7,422 nt of DNA from Gammaproteobacteria bacterium (GTDB lineage: Bacteria > Pseudomonadota > Gammaproteobacteria > SZUA-229). Below, in pieces: positions 1 to 6,093 of this stretch (position 1 is the stretch's first letter; the number at the start of each line of letters is the position of its first letter). Below the pieces are notes generated by a model. It searched no databases. It was not told where the DNA came from and saw nothing but the letters and a program-made list of their open reading frames with translations. The stretch spans positions 1 to 7,422 of the forward strand of contig JAOUPA010000095.1 in the NCBI GenBank assembly GCA_029880105.1. The letters are read 5' to 3'. Position numbers and translations under genes: made by a program.

Positions 1-1121
1 TAACAGAGCGTTTTATCAGGGCTATGCACGAAGATGCGGCTGAACTGGGTGTGTCGCCACCAAGTGAGGAGCCCAGGGCTACGACCTCCATCGATGACAT
101 TATCCGCATGGTGAAAACCCTGATTGAAAAAGGCCATGCCTATGCGGCTGCTAATGGTGATGTCTATTACGATGTTAGTTCATTTGCGACTTATGGGCAG
201 CTTTCAGGCAAGCACCTGGAAGACCTCCGTGCAGGCGAACGTGTTGCGGTAGATCCTCACAAGAATGACCCACTGGATTTTGTCCTGTGGAAAGCTGCCA
301 AGCCCGAAGAGCCTTCCTGGGATTCTCCCTGGGGTAAGGGTCGCCCCGGCTGGCATATTGAATGTTCGGCCATGTCCACCTGCTGTCTGGGTAACCATTT
401 TGACATCCACGGCGGTGGTCAGGATCTTCAGTTCCCGCACCATGAAAATGAAATTGCACAGTCTGAAGGTGCCACCGGTGAAAAGTTTGTTAACCTGTGG
501 ATGCACAATGGCTTTGTCCGTATCAACGATGAAAAGATGTCCAAGTCACTGGGTAATTTTTTCACTGTGCGTGAAATTCTCAAGCTCTACAAGGGTGAAG
601 AAATTCGTTATTTTGTCCTGGCCAGTCATTACCGTAGCCCGTTGAATTATTCAGACCAGTTACTTGATGCTGCACGAGCCTCACTAACACGTCTGTACAA
701 CGCCCTGCGCGGACTTGATGTGCCATCGACTGCGCTGGTTGAAGATGAGGCAGAAGCCAAATTTAATAAGGCTATGGAGGATGATTTCAATACGCCAGAG
801 GCGATTGCCGTACTGTTTGATCTAGCAGGGCAGGTGAATCGCCTGCGTGAAGAAAATATGGAACTGGCACTGCAAAAAGCCGGTTTGCTGAAAAGACTCG
901 CGAATGTACTGGGGTTGCTTGAGGCTGATCCCGAGGCATATTTGCAGGCTGGTGCCGGTGATAACGATGATGTCGAGCAGATTGAATCCCTGATCCAGCA
1001 ACGACTGGACGCGCGCGCGAGCAAGAACTGGGCAGAGGCAGATCGAATTCGAGACCAACTGCATGCGATGAATATCGAACTGGAAGATAAGGATGGCAAA
1101 ACCAGCTGGCGTAGGTGTTAA
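1..1121 (+). CDS. cysS: Cysteinyl-tRNA synthetase, C-terminal three quarters (5' end outside window)
   Basis: Cytoplasmic class I aminoacyl-tRNA synthetase that charges tRNA-Cys with cysteine. The reading frame is open from the first complete codon at position 3 (TERFIRAM...), so the ATG at 24 is internal and the gene starts upstream. By comparison with the ~460-residue E. coli protein, about 90 residues are missing, including the HIGH motif and the first zinc-ligand cysteine. Counting from the ATG at 24, the remaining zinc ligands are visible: Cys114 (WHIECSAM), His139 and Glu143 (FPHHENE). The second ATP-binding motif KMSKS is at 171-175, followed by the helical anticodon-binding domain ending in TSWRRC. 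The visible part shows no frameshift. No hairpin terminator follows it, and the next gene has its own promoter, so read-through into rpsF is possible but unproven. The identification is very secure. Confidence 0.97.
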   Translation, partial: TERFIRAMHEDAAELGVSPPSEEPRATTSIDDIIRMVKTLIEKGHAYAAANGDVYYDVSSFATYGQLSGKHLEDLRAGERVAVDPHKNDPLDFVLWKAAKPEEPSWDSPWGKGRPGWHIECSAMSTCCLGNHFDIHGGGQDLQFPHHENEIAQSEGATGEKFVNLWMHNGFVRINDEKMSKSLGNFFTVREILKLYKGEEIRYFVLASHYRSPLNYSDQLLDAARASLTRLYNALRGLDVPSTALVEDEAEAKFNKAMEDDFNTPEAIAVLFDLAGQVNRLREENMELALQKAGLLKRLANVLGLLEADPEAYLQAGAGDNDDVEQIESLIQQRLDARASKNWAEADRIRDQLHAMNIELEDKDGKTSWRRC

Positions 1122-1176
1122 AACATAAAGATTTGATTTTTATAGTAAGAAAGTGTTTATTTTGGTATTTAAGTAC

Positions 1177-1205
1177 TTGTATCTCTAGTTAAATGTCGCT
1201 AGAAT
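1177..1205 (+). promoter_or_regulatory. Sigma70-type promoter of the rpsF operon
   Basis: TTGTAT (1177-1182) and TAGAAT (1200-1205) are separated by exactly 17 bp. They match the -35 and -10 consensus at 4/6 and 5/6 positions and lie in an AT-rich stretch after cysS. Transcription would start near 1212, giving a leader of about 67 nt before the rpsF start codon. That leader contains the S6:S18-type structure described separately. This is the best promoter-like pair in the cysS-rpsF gap. It is predicted from sequence only. Confidence 0.65.
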
Positions 1206-1228
1206 TCTCGCCCTGAAAATTTGACTAT

Positions 1229-1269
1229 CCCTCGCTCCACTGCATTGACAGGGGGCGTAAACCGAGAGG
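1229..1269 (+). promoter_or_regulatory. Probable S6:S18-binding autoregulatory leader (rpsF 5' UTR)
   Basis: The leader folds on paper into a stem interrupted by a one-sided bulge. The lower stem pairs CCCTC (1229-1233) with GAGAGG (1264-1269, A1267 bulged). The upper stem pairs GCTCC (1234-1238) with GGGGC (1252-1256), then CTG (1240-1242) with CAG (1249-1251), closing a six-base loop. The 3' bulge GTAAACC (1257-1263) runs into G1264, placing CCG at 1262-1264. A hairpin with a CCG-containing bulge is the published motif in rpsF leaders that mimics the 16S rRNA site of the S6:S18 complex. The lower stem takes in the GAGG ribosome binding site at 1266-1269, so protein binding would plausibly block rpsF translation. 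The fold is seen by eye; the function is inferred from the known family. Confidence 0.6.
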
Positions 1270-1278
1270 AATAATAAT

Positions 1279-1710
1279 ATGCGACACTATGAAGTAGTGT
1301 TTCTGGTTCATCCTGACCAGAGCGAACAAGTTACAGCCATGATCGACCGTTACAAAGGTATGATTACAGGAAATGGCGGCAAGATTCACCGTGTTGAAGA
1401 TTGGGGTCGACGCCAGTTGGCTTATTCAATCAACAAAATCTATAAAGCTCATTATGCATTGATGAATATCGAATGCGACGAAACGACACGCGAAGAGCTT
1501 GAGACAGCTTTCCGTTTTAACGATGCCGTAATTCGCAGCATGATCATGAAATGCGATGAAGCGATCACTGAAATGTCTCCTTTGGCTAAAGCCAAGGCAG
1601 AGGAAGATGCGGCGCCCAAGCGTGCTCCAAGAGTAGAAACTCCTGAAGTATATGAAGACGACACTGATTCGCTTGACGATGAAAGTGAAGACGAAGTCAC
1701 CGCAGAGTAA
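1279..1710 (+). CDS. rpsF: 30S ribosomal protein S6
   Basis: Component of the 30S platform that binds 16S rRNA as a heterodimer with S18. The 143-residue product starts MRHYEVVFLVHPDQSEQV and contains the conserved block EDWGRRQLAY and the segment TFRFNDAVIRSM-like (here AFRFNDAVIRSM), closely matching E. coli S6. The start is fixed by a GAGG ribosome binding site at 1266-1269, nine bases before the ATG. The C-terminal tail from about residue 113 is longer than in E. coli (131-135 residues in all). It is strongly acidic after a short basic stretch (PKRAPR) and ends VTAE. In E. coli the acidic tail is extended with glutamates by RimK; whether that occurs here is unknown. First gene of the operon, 14 bp before rpsR. 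No priB lies between them. Confidence 0.98.
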   Translation: MRHYEVVFLVHPDQSEQVTAMIDRYKGMITGNGGKIHRVEDWGRRQLAYSINKIYKAHYALMNIECDETTREELETAFRFNDAVIRSMIMKCDEAITEMSPLAKAKAEEDAAPKRAPRVETPEVYEDDTDSLDDESEDEVTAE

Positions 1711-1724
1711 ACGAGGAGAATCAC

Positions 1725-1955
1725 ATGTCATCATATTTTAGACGTAAACGTTACTGCCGTTTCACTGCAGAAGGCATTGATAATGCAGACTATAAAGATC
1801 TTGAGCTGCTGAAAGGGTATATTTCTGAAAGCGGGAAGATCGTACCTGCCCGTATTACTGGTACAAAAGCGAAATTCCAGCGTCAGTTAACTCGAGCTAT
1901 CAAACAGGCTCGTTATCTGGCGTTGCTGCCATATTCTGATAGCCACGATAAGTAA
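1725..1955 (+). CDS. rpsR: 30S ribosomal protein S18
   Basis: Small 30S protein that partners S6 on the platform near the mRNA exit. The 76-residue product has the full conserved layout. A basic start (YFRRKRYCRFTAEGI) leads into DYKDLELLKGYISESGKI, then VPARITGTKAKFQRQL, then a C-terminal block AIKQARYLALLPY. Length matches E. coli S18 (75 residues). AGGAG at 1714-1718 is well spaced before the ATG and lies in the 14-bp gap after rpsF, so the two are almost certainly cotranscribed. This fits the S6:S18 complex being the regulator of its own operon. Confidence 0.98.
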   Translation: MSSYFRRKRYCRFTAEGIDNADYKDLELLKGYISESGKIVPARITGTKAKFQRQLTRAIKQARYLALLPYSDSHDK

Positions 1956-1979
1956 TCGTTCGTTTAAGGATCGGTAGAG

Positions 1980-2009
1980 ATGCAATCCTTGAAACAGGAT
2001 TGTCATTAA
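1980..2009 (+). CDS. Possible nine-codon leader peptide before the DUF2232 gene
   Basis: ATG at 1980 opens MQSLKQDCH and stops at TAA (2007-2009), followed by a second in-frame TAA (2010-2012) and then the ATG of the next gene, giving TAATAAATG. An AAGGA ribosome-binding-like sequence at 1966-1970 is spaced nine bases from this ATG. The DUF2232 ATG itself has no free well-placed site. An inverted repeat lies inside the small frame. A ribosome finishing the peptide would melt that hairpin and terminate three bases before the next start. Such a short ORF can arise by chance, so this is a hypothesis supported only by spacing and layout. Confidence 0.3.
   Translation: MQSLKQDCH
1983..2002 (+). 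promoter_or_regulatory. Perfect 7-bp hairpin upstream of the DUF2232 start codon
   Basis: CAATCCT (1983-1989) and AGGATTG (1996-2002) are exact reverse complements around the loop TGAAAC, ending ten bases before the ATG at 2013. The 3' arm contains AGGA (1996-1999), the only Shine-Dalgarno-like sequence near that ATG, though at a long 13-base spacing. The fold would hide it. No U-run follows, so this is not an intrinsic terminator. It could lower translation of the membrane protein relative to its ribosomal neighbours, or be a processing site. Confidence 0.4.
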
Positions 2010-2012
2010 TAA

Positions 2013-2906
2013 ATGGTATTTCTTGCTAGATTGATACTGAAGGGGCCAAGTCAGGCGGCTCTGGTAGCTGCAACACTGGCTATACTGGGGATTCTGCTCA
2101 TTCCATTTATATGGTTGAGTGGGGCGGCCGTCGGTCTGGTGGCGCTGGTTAAGGATAACAGGCAGACATCGCTGGTAATCGGCATGACAGCGGCAGGTAC
2201 AACGGTATTTGCCAGCCTGATTTTTGCTGCGCCATCGATGGTGTTGTATTTTTTGCTTGCAGCCTGGCTACCGGTTTGGCTTGCTGCTTATATGTTGCGC
2301 ACTAGTACACTGGCGGCTAGCTTGCAGTTAATCTCTGGGATTAGCCTGCTGGCGATTGCAGGGCTGTATGCCTTCTTTCCTAATATGGGGGAGTACTGGC
2401 GGGAGCCTATGGATTTAATGGCACAGCAGTTGTATGAGCAGTCTCAGGGGCAATGGAGCCTTGAGGTGCTACAGGATGTTAAGGATCTGGCGATTAAAAT
2501 GATTCCCGGGTTGCTAGTGTGTAGCGTTTTATTTGGCACCATGATTAGCTTGTTTCTGGCACGTTGGTGGCAGGCAGTGATTTTTAACCCTGGTGGCTTC
2601 GGCAAGGAATTTAAGGCGCTGAATCTGGGTAAGACAACAGCAATATTTGCGATGCTTATTGTTGTTATCGTAGCACTGGCGGGTTCAGAACTGTGGTATG
2701 CCATGTTGCTAGTGGTGCTGGCATTGTATACAACGCAGAGTGTGTCGATTTTACATGCTGTGTTTGACGGGAAACGGTTGAACAAGGTTTGGCTGTACCT
2801 GATATATTTGGTGATGTTTTTTTCGCCAGAAGTGGCGGCATTGATGATCCTTTTGGGAATCTCAGATGCCTGGATAGATTTTAGAAGGCGGTTGATTACA
2901 CAGTAA
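2013..2906 (+). CDS. DUF2232 (YybS-like) multi-pass membrane protein of the rpsR-rplI operon
   Basis: The 297-residue protein is very hydrophobic. Membrane segments are likely at about 15-47, 53-72, 76-95, 102-122, 164-183, 208-225, 227-248 and 258-283, with one longer polar stretch at 123-162 and a basic end (DFRRRLITQ). The N-terminus (FLARLILKGPSQAALVA) and the position between rpsR and rplI agree with the uncharacterised DUF2232 membrane protein found in this operon in Pseudomonas and relatives. Its biochemical role is not known to me. The name YybS comes from Bacillus members of the family. The frame is closed by two TAA codons just upstream, so 2013 is the earliest possible start. It begins 57 bp after rpsR and ends 34 bp before rplI, hence cotranscription is likely. 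No catalytic motif is seen. Confidence 0.8.
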   Translation: MVFLARLILKGPSQAALVAATLAILGILLIPFIWLSGAAVGLVALVKDNRQTSLVIGMTAAGTTVFASLIFAAPSMVLYFLLAAWLPVWLAAYMLRTSTLAASLQLISGISLLAIAGLYAFFPNMGEYWREPMDLMAQQLYEQSQGQWSLEVLQDVKDLAIKMIPGLLVCSVLFGTMISLFLARWWQAVIFNPGGFGKEFKALNLGKTTAIFAMLIVVIVALAGSELWYAMLLVVLALYTTQSVSILHAVFDGKRLNKVWLYLIYLVMFFSPEVAALMILLGISDAWIDFRRRLITQ

Positions 2907-2940
2907 TCGGTTGCTCGAATTACTTTAGAGGTTACGAACG

Positions 2941-3393
2941 ATGGAAGTCATTCTGATTGAAAAAATTGATCGACTGGGTGGATTGGGCGATCTGGTTAAC
3001 GTGAAATCTGGTTTTGCACGCAATTACCTGCTGCCAACCGGTAAAGCAAAAATCGCTAGCGCTGCAAATATTGCTGAAGTTGAAGCACGCCGTGCTGAGC
3101 TTGAAAAAGCGGCTGCTGATGCGCTGGCTGCTGCAGAAGCTCGTCGTGATCAACTGGCCAAACTGGAAGTCAGCATTACTGCCAAATCTGGCTCGGAAGG
3201 CAAGTTGTTTGGTTCAATTGGTAATAGCGATATTGCTGAGGCAGTGACAGCGGCTGGTGTAAAAGTAGCCAAGCGTGAGGTTCGTCTTCCAGAGGGTCCG
3301 CTACGTCAGGCTGGTGAATATGAGATCGCACTGCACCTGCATGCTGATGTCGACGCAATTGTGAAGTTGACTGTTATTGGTGATGAAAGCTAA
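2941..3393 (+). CDS. rplI: 50S ribosomal protein L9
   Basis: 50S protein that binds 23S rRNA domain V at the base of the L1 stalk and influences frame maintenance. The 150-residue product shows both L9 domains. The N-terminal RNA-binding domain carries the family signature at 13-37 (GGLGDLVNVKSGFARNYLL onward). A long Ala/Glu-rich connecting helix spans about 41-75. The C-terminal domain spans about 79-148 and includes GKLFGSIG (87-94) and VRLPEGPLRQAGEYEI-type sequence. Length matches E. coli (149). AGAGG at 2927-2931 lies nine bases before the ATG. Last gene of the operon, followed after about 30 bp by a strong intrinsic terminator. Confidence 0.98.
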   Translation: MEVILIEKIDRLGGLGDLVNVKSGFARNYLLPTGKAKIASAANIAEVEARRAELEKAAADALAAAEARRDQLAKLEVSITAKSGSEGKLFGSIGNSDIAEAVTAAGVKVAKREVRLPEGPLRQAGEYEIALHLHADVDAIVKLTVIGDES

Positions 3394-3417
3394 GCAAATT
3401 AGCTGAAATAGCATCGC

Positions 3418-3423
3418 TATAAT
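3418..3423 (+). promoter_or_regulatory. Candidate -10 element for dnaB, just before the terminator
   Basis: A perfect TATAAT sits at 3418-3423. A start near 3430 would fall inside the 5' arm of the rplI terminator, so the transcript would keep too little of that arm to terminate. No good -35 is found at 16-18 bp (CAAATT at 17 bp) and the extended -10 TG is missing. dnaB follows a strong terminator and needs some promoter. This is the best single element in the gap, but weakly supported. Confidence 0.25.
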
Positions 3424-3425
3424 GC

Positions 3426-3458
3426 AGAAAAGGCTCGCTTTGCGGGCCTTTTCTTTTT
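3426..3458 (+). terminator. Rho-independent terminator of the rpsF-rplI operon
   Basis: AGAAAAGGC (3426-3434) pairs perfectly with GCCTTTTCT (3446-3454). Inside it a T-G wobble and CGC/GCG extend the stem to 13 bp around a TTT loop (3439-3441). A run of five T (3454-3458) follows the stem. It lies 33 bp after the rplI stop and 33 bp before the dnaB start, separating the two units. The A-rich 5' arm offers some pairing for reverse-strand termination too, but no minus-strand gene is nearby. Confidence 0.9.
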
Positions 3459-3491
3459 CAAATTTATAGAGTTTTGTGGCACTATTAGCCC

Positions 3492-4882
3492 ATGTCTGAC
3501 ACTGTTACATTTCCTACCTCTGTCCGTTCCGATAACCTGAAGGTACCGCCGCATTCTATTGAAGCGGAACAGGCTGTCATTGGTGGTTTATTGCTCGATA
3601 ATCGTGCCTGGGAAAAGATTGCTGACCGCCTTGCTGAGAAAGATTTCTACCGTCATGACCATCGAATGATTTTCAGGGCCATTGCCTCGTTGGAGACCAA
3701 AAACCAGCCCTTTGATGTGGTCACCCTCTCCGAGTGGCTGGCACAGAATGATGAGTTGGCCGATGCAGGTGGCCTGGCCTATCTTGGGCGTCTGGCCAAG
3801 GACACGCCGAGTGCGGCCAATATTGTTGCCTATGCGGATATCGTGCGTGAGCGTTCAGTGCTGCGCCAGTTGATCAGTGTGGGTACTGATATCGCGTCCA
3901 GCGGTTATCAGCCAGAAGGTCGAGATAGTTCTGAATTGCTGGAAAATGCCGAGAAGCAAGTCTTTGCCATTGCTGAGCAGAAAGTACGTGGGCAGACGGG
4001 TGTCCGTGGAATTAGTCAGGTGTTATCCAAAACTGTGGAGCGTATTGACTATCTATTCGAGACCAAGGGCGCGGTCTCCGGAGTGGCCTCCGGGTTTACT
4101 GACCTGGATAAGAAAACCACAGGCTTTCAGGGTGGTGACCTGGTGATTGTCGCTGGTCGACCATCAATGGGAAAAACGACGTTTGCGATGAATATTGCTG
4201 AATCTGCTGTACTCTCAGGCAGGTTGTCCGTGGCTGTCTTTAGTATGGAAATGCCCGGCGAGCAGCTCGCTATGCGTATGATCTCATCACTGGGCCGTAT
4301 CGATCAGCACCACATTCGAACAGGTGAACTGACCGATGAAGACTGGCCGCGGATTACATCGGCGATCTCAATGCTCTCTGAAACCAAGTTATTTATCGAC
4401 GATACGCCAGCGATGTCGCCAAACGAGGTACGTGCCCGTGCCCGTCGTATTAAGCGTGAACACGGCCTGGGTTTGATTGTTATCGATTACTTACAGTTGA
4501 TGCAGGTCTCTGGTGGTAGTGAAAACAGGGCGACTGAAATCTCTGAAATTTCACGTAGCCTGAAGGCACTGGCGAAAGAACTGGATGTGCCGGTGATTGC
4601 GCTCTCGCAGTTGAATCGCGGTCTGGAGCAGCGACCTGATAAACGCCCGGTAATGTCAGACCTGCGTGAATCGGGTGCGATCGAGCAGGACGCAGATATT
4701 ATTTTGTTTGTCTACCGCGACGAGGTCTATAACGAAGATAGCCCTGATAAAGGTACTGCTGAAATTATTATAGGAAGCAGCGTAATGGTCCTATCGGAAA
4801 AGTACGCCTGACCTTTCACGGTAAGTACACGCGTTTTGACGATCACATGCCTGAAATGTACAGCAACGACGGTTTTGAGTAG
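3492..4882 (+). CDS. dnaB: Replicative DNA helicase DnaB, interrupted by a one-base frameshift near the C-terminus
   Basis: Hexameric 5'-3' helicase that unwinds DNA at the replication fork and loads primase. As read, the frame stops at 4809-4811 after 439 residues. Residues 1-428 match E. coli DnaB throughout: N-terminal domain from LKVPPHSIEAEQAVIGGLL, Walker A GRPSMGKT (222-229), catalytic Glu253 (SMEMP), Walker B IVIDYLQL (329-336) and DLRESGAIEQDAD. After AEIIIG (ends 4775) the frame turns to nonsense. Shifting back one base (codon at 4775) gives KQRNGPIGKVRLTFHGKY and then a normal acidic end, stopping at TAG 4880-4882. The restored protein is about 463 residues against 471 in E. coli. 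No intein is present. The start has no clear ribosome binding site. The restored stop lies 8 bp before alr. Since dnaB is essential, a sequencing or assembly error (AAA read as AA) is the likeliest explanation. Confidence 0.93.
4773..4778 (+). other. Frameshift site in dnaB (apparent single-A deletion)
   Basis: The sequence GGAAGC at 4773-4778 reads Gly-Ser in frame 1 and continues to a premature TGA at 4809. GGAAAGC would read Gly-Lys and continue into the universally conserved KQRNG motif. A missing A within the short A run is the simplest account. The other possible cause, a -1 ribosomal slip after GGA, would give the same protein, but no X-XXY-YYZ slippery heptamer is present. Confidence 0.85.
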
Positions 4883-4890
4883 GGGTTCTC

Positions 4891-5982
4891 TTGCTCTCGT
4901 CTGCGATTATGCACACAAGAATTGCACAGGTCAGTATTGATAATGAAGCACTGCGGCATAACCTCAGTCAGGTAAAAGCATTTGCACCTGACAGTAAGGT
5001 CATTGCTGTGATCAAGGCAAATGCCTATGGTCATGGTGTACATAATGCGGCAGCTGTTTTATCCGGTGCCGATGCCTTTGCACTGGCGACCCCCAATGAA
5101 GCAGTCTTGCTACGCCAGTCCGGTGTTACCAAGGTCTTGATCGTATTACAGGGTTTTTCCAGTCTTGATGAACTCAAATTACTGGCCAGTCACAATATCC
5201 AGCCTGTTATTCATCATCCGTCGCAAGTAGATTTGCTCGAGCAATGTGCTGAGGTAACGCTCGATGTCTGGTTAAAGGTAGATACAGGTATGCACAGGCT
5301 GGGTGTGCCAGCTGACAGGGTCGAGGCCTGTTGTCAGCGTTTGCGGGCTTGTGGTTCAGTCGCAAACATTCGCCTGATGAGTCATTTTGCCAATGCAGAT
5401 GATCCTGATCACTCCCTGAACCAGCAGCAGCTTTCTGTTTTAAACAGCATAGCCGATCAGACTGGAATTCATGATATCAGCATGGCTAATTCGGCTGCGC
5501 TGATTGCTTTGCCAGATAGCCATAAGCAGTGGGTGAGGCCAGGTATTATGCTATATGGCTCTTCACCGCTGAATGGAAAATCAGCAGAAGAATTAAATTT
5601 AAAATCAGTCATGCAGTTCGAATCACGGTTGATTGCAGTGCAGAATCTGAAGCAGGGCGATGCAATCGGTTATGGTAGTCTCTGGCAGTGTCCTGAGGAT
5701 ATGCGAGTGGGTGTAGTTGCCGCGGGTTATGCGGATGGTTATCCTCGCCATGCAAAATCAGGAACGCCTGTCTGGATTAATGGTGCGTTATGTCCATTGG
5801 TGGGTCGTATCTCAATGGACAGTCTTTGTGTTGATCTCCGTGGTGTTGAGATTTCAGTCGGTGAACGTGTTGTGCTATGGGGCAGGGAGTTGTCTGTAGA
5901 TGTTGTTGCAAAACATGCAGATACTATCAGTTATGAGTTGTTATGCCATACCGGTGCCGGTTTTGTGTCATCTACCAGATAA
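4891..5982 (+). CDS. alr: Alanine racemase (PLP-dependent)
   Basis: Interconverts L- and D-alanine, supplying D-Ala for peptidoglycan; cytoplasmic homodimer. Numbering from the TTG at 4891 (363 residues), the active site is complete. It includes PLP lysine Lys42 in IKANAYGHG, Lys129 and Arg136 in LKVDTGMHRLG, and His165 in SHFANAD. Arg216 is in VRPGIMLYG, catalytic Tyr261 in IGYGSLW, Tyr280 in AGYADGYPR, and Met309-Asp310 in RISMD. The start is uncertain. TTG 4891 has AGGGG (4881-4885) five bases upstream. ATG 4909 gives MHTRIAQVSIDNEAL, closer to where family members usually begin, but has no ribosome binding site. The extreme C-terminus (CHTGAGFVSSTR) departs from the usual SRVPR-type ending. 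It follows the restored dnaB stop by 8 bp, so dnaB-alr is probably one unit, as in Pseudomonas. Confidence 0.95.
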   Translation: MLSSAIMHTRIAQVSIDNEALRHNLSQVKAFAPDSKVIAVIKANAYGHGVHNAAAVLSGADAFALATPNEAVLLRQSGVTKVLIVLQGFSSLDELKLLASHNIQPVIHHPSQVDLLEQCAEVTLDVWLKVDTGMHRLGVPADRVEACCQRLRACGSVANIRLMSHFANADDPDHSLNQQQLSVLNSIADQTGIHDISMANSAALIALPDSHKQWVRPGIMLYGSSPLNGKSAEELNLKSVMQFESRLIAVQNLKQGDAIGYGSLWQCPEDMRVGVVAAGYADGYPRHAKSGTPVWINGALCPLVGRISMDSLCVDLRGVEISVGERVVLWGRELSVDVVAKHADTISYELLCHTGAGFVSSTR

Positions 5983-6012
5983 TTGTATTATTGCGGCAAC
6001 GAATGCTTCAGA

Positions 6013-6043
6013 TTGTTGGATCTTTGGTCTATCCTTGTTGGAT
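6013..6043 (+). repeat. Two 9-bp direct repeats in the leader of the lipoprotein gene
   Basis: TTGTTGGAT occurs at 6013-6021 and again at 6035-6043, start to start 22 bp, about two helical turns. The second copy runs into TAAAAT (6043-6048), the most -10-like hexamer in the 111-bp alr-lipoprotein gap. No good -35 lies 16-18 bp before it. The arrangement would suit a protein binding the same face of the DNA twice near a promoter. Two 9-mers in AT-rich sequence can also be chance. Confidence 0.3.
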
Positions 6044-6093
6044 AAAATAATTAGTTGAGTGATGCCTGTAGAAGGCCCTATATGGAGAGCAAT

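Noticed and set aside
647..1099. Minus-strand 150-codon open frame opposite cysS
   Set aside because: Low-complexity Ser/Ala-rich translation, no ribosome binding site, lies wholly antisense to a well-conserved gene; a shadow of cysS codon bias.
1122..1176. Intrinsic terminator after cysS
   Set aside because: The stretch is T-rich but contains no GC-rich inverted repeat.
1426..1734. Minus-strand open frames opposite rpsF
   Set aside because: Translations look random and are rich in Ser/Phe; the plus strand holds an unambiguous ribosomal protein.
2444..2785. Minus-strand 113-codon open frame opposite the DUF2232 gene
   Set aside because: No recognisable protein features or initiation site; antisense shadow.
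3477..3490. TGGCAC at 3477-3482 as a sigma54 -24 element
   Set aside because: The required GC ten bases after GG is absent (CC there), so the -12 element is missing.
4140..4200. Intein at the DnaB Walker A site, a common insertion point
   Set aside because: GRPSMGKTTFAMN is continuous with no insertion.
4770..4782. Programmed -1 frameshift in dnaB
   Set aside because: A -1 slip would restore the protein, but there is no slippery heptamer, and I know of no recoding in dnaB; a lost A is simpler.
6055..6093. Upstream TTG start adding 13 residues to the lipoprotein
   Set aside because: It would place a charged, Cys-containing stretch before the signal peptide and has no ribosome binding site, whereas ATG 6094 has GGAG and a canonical signal.
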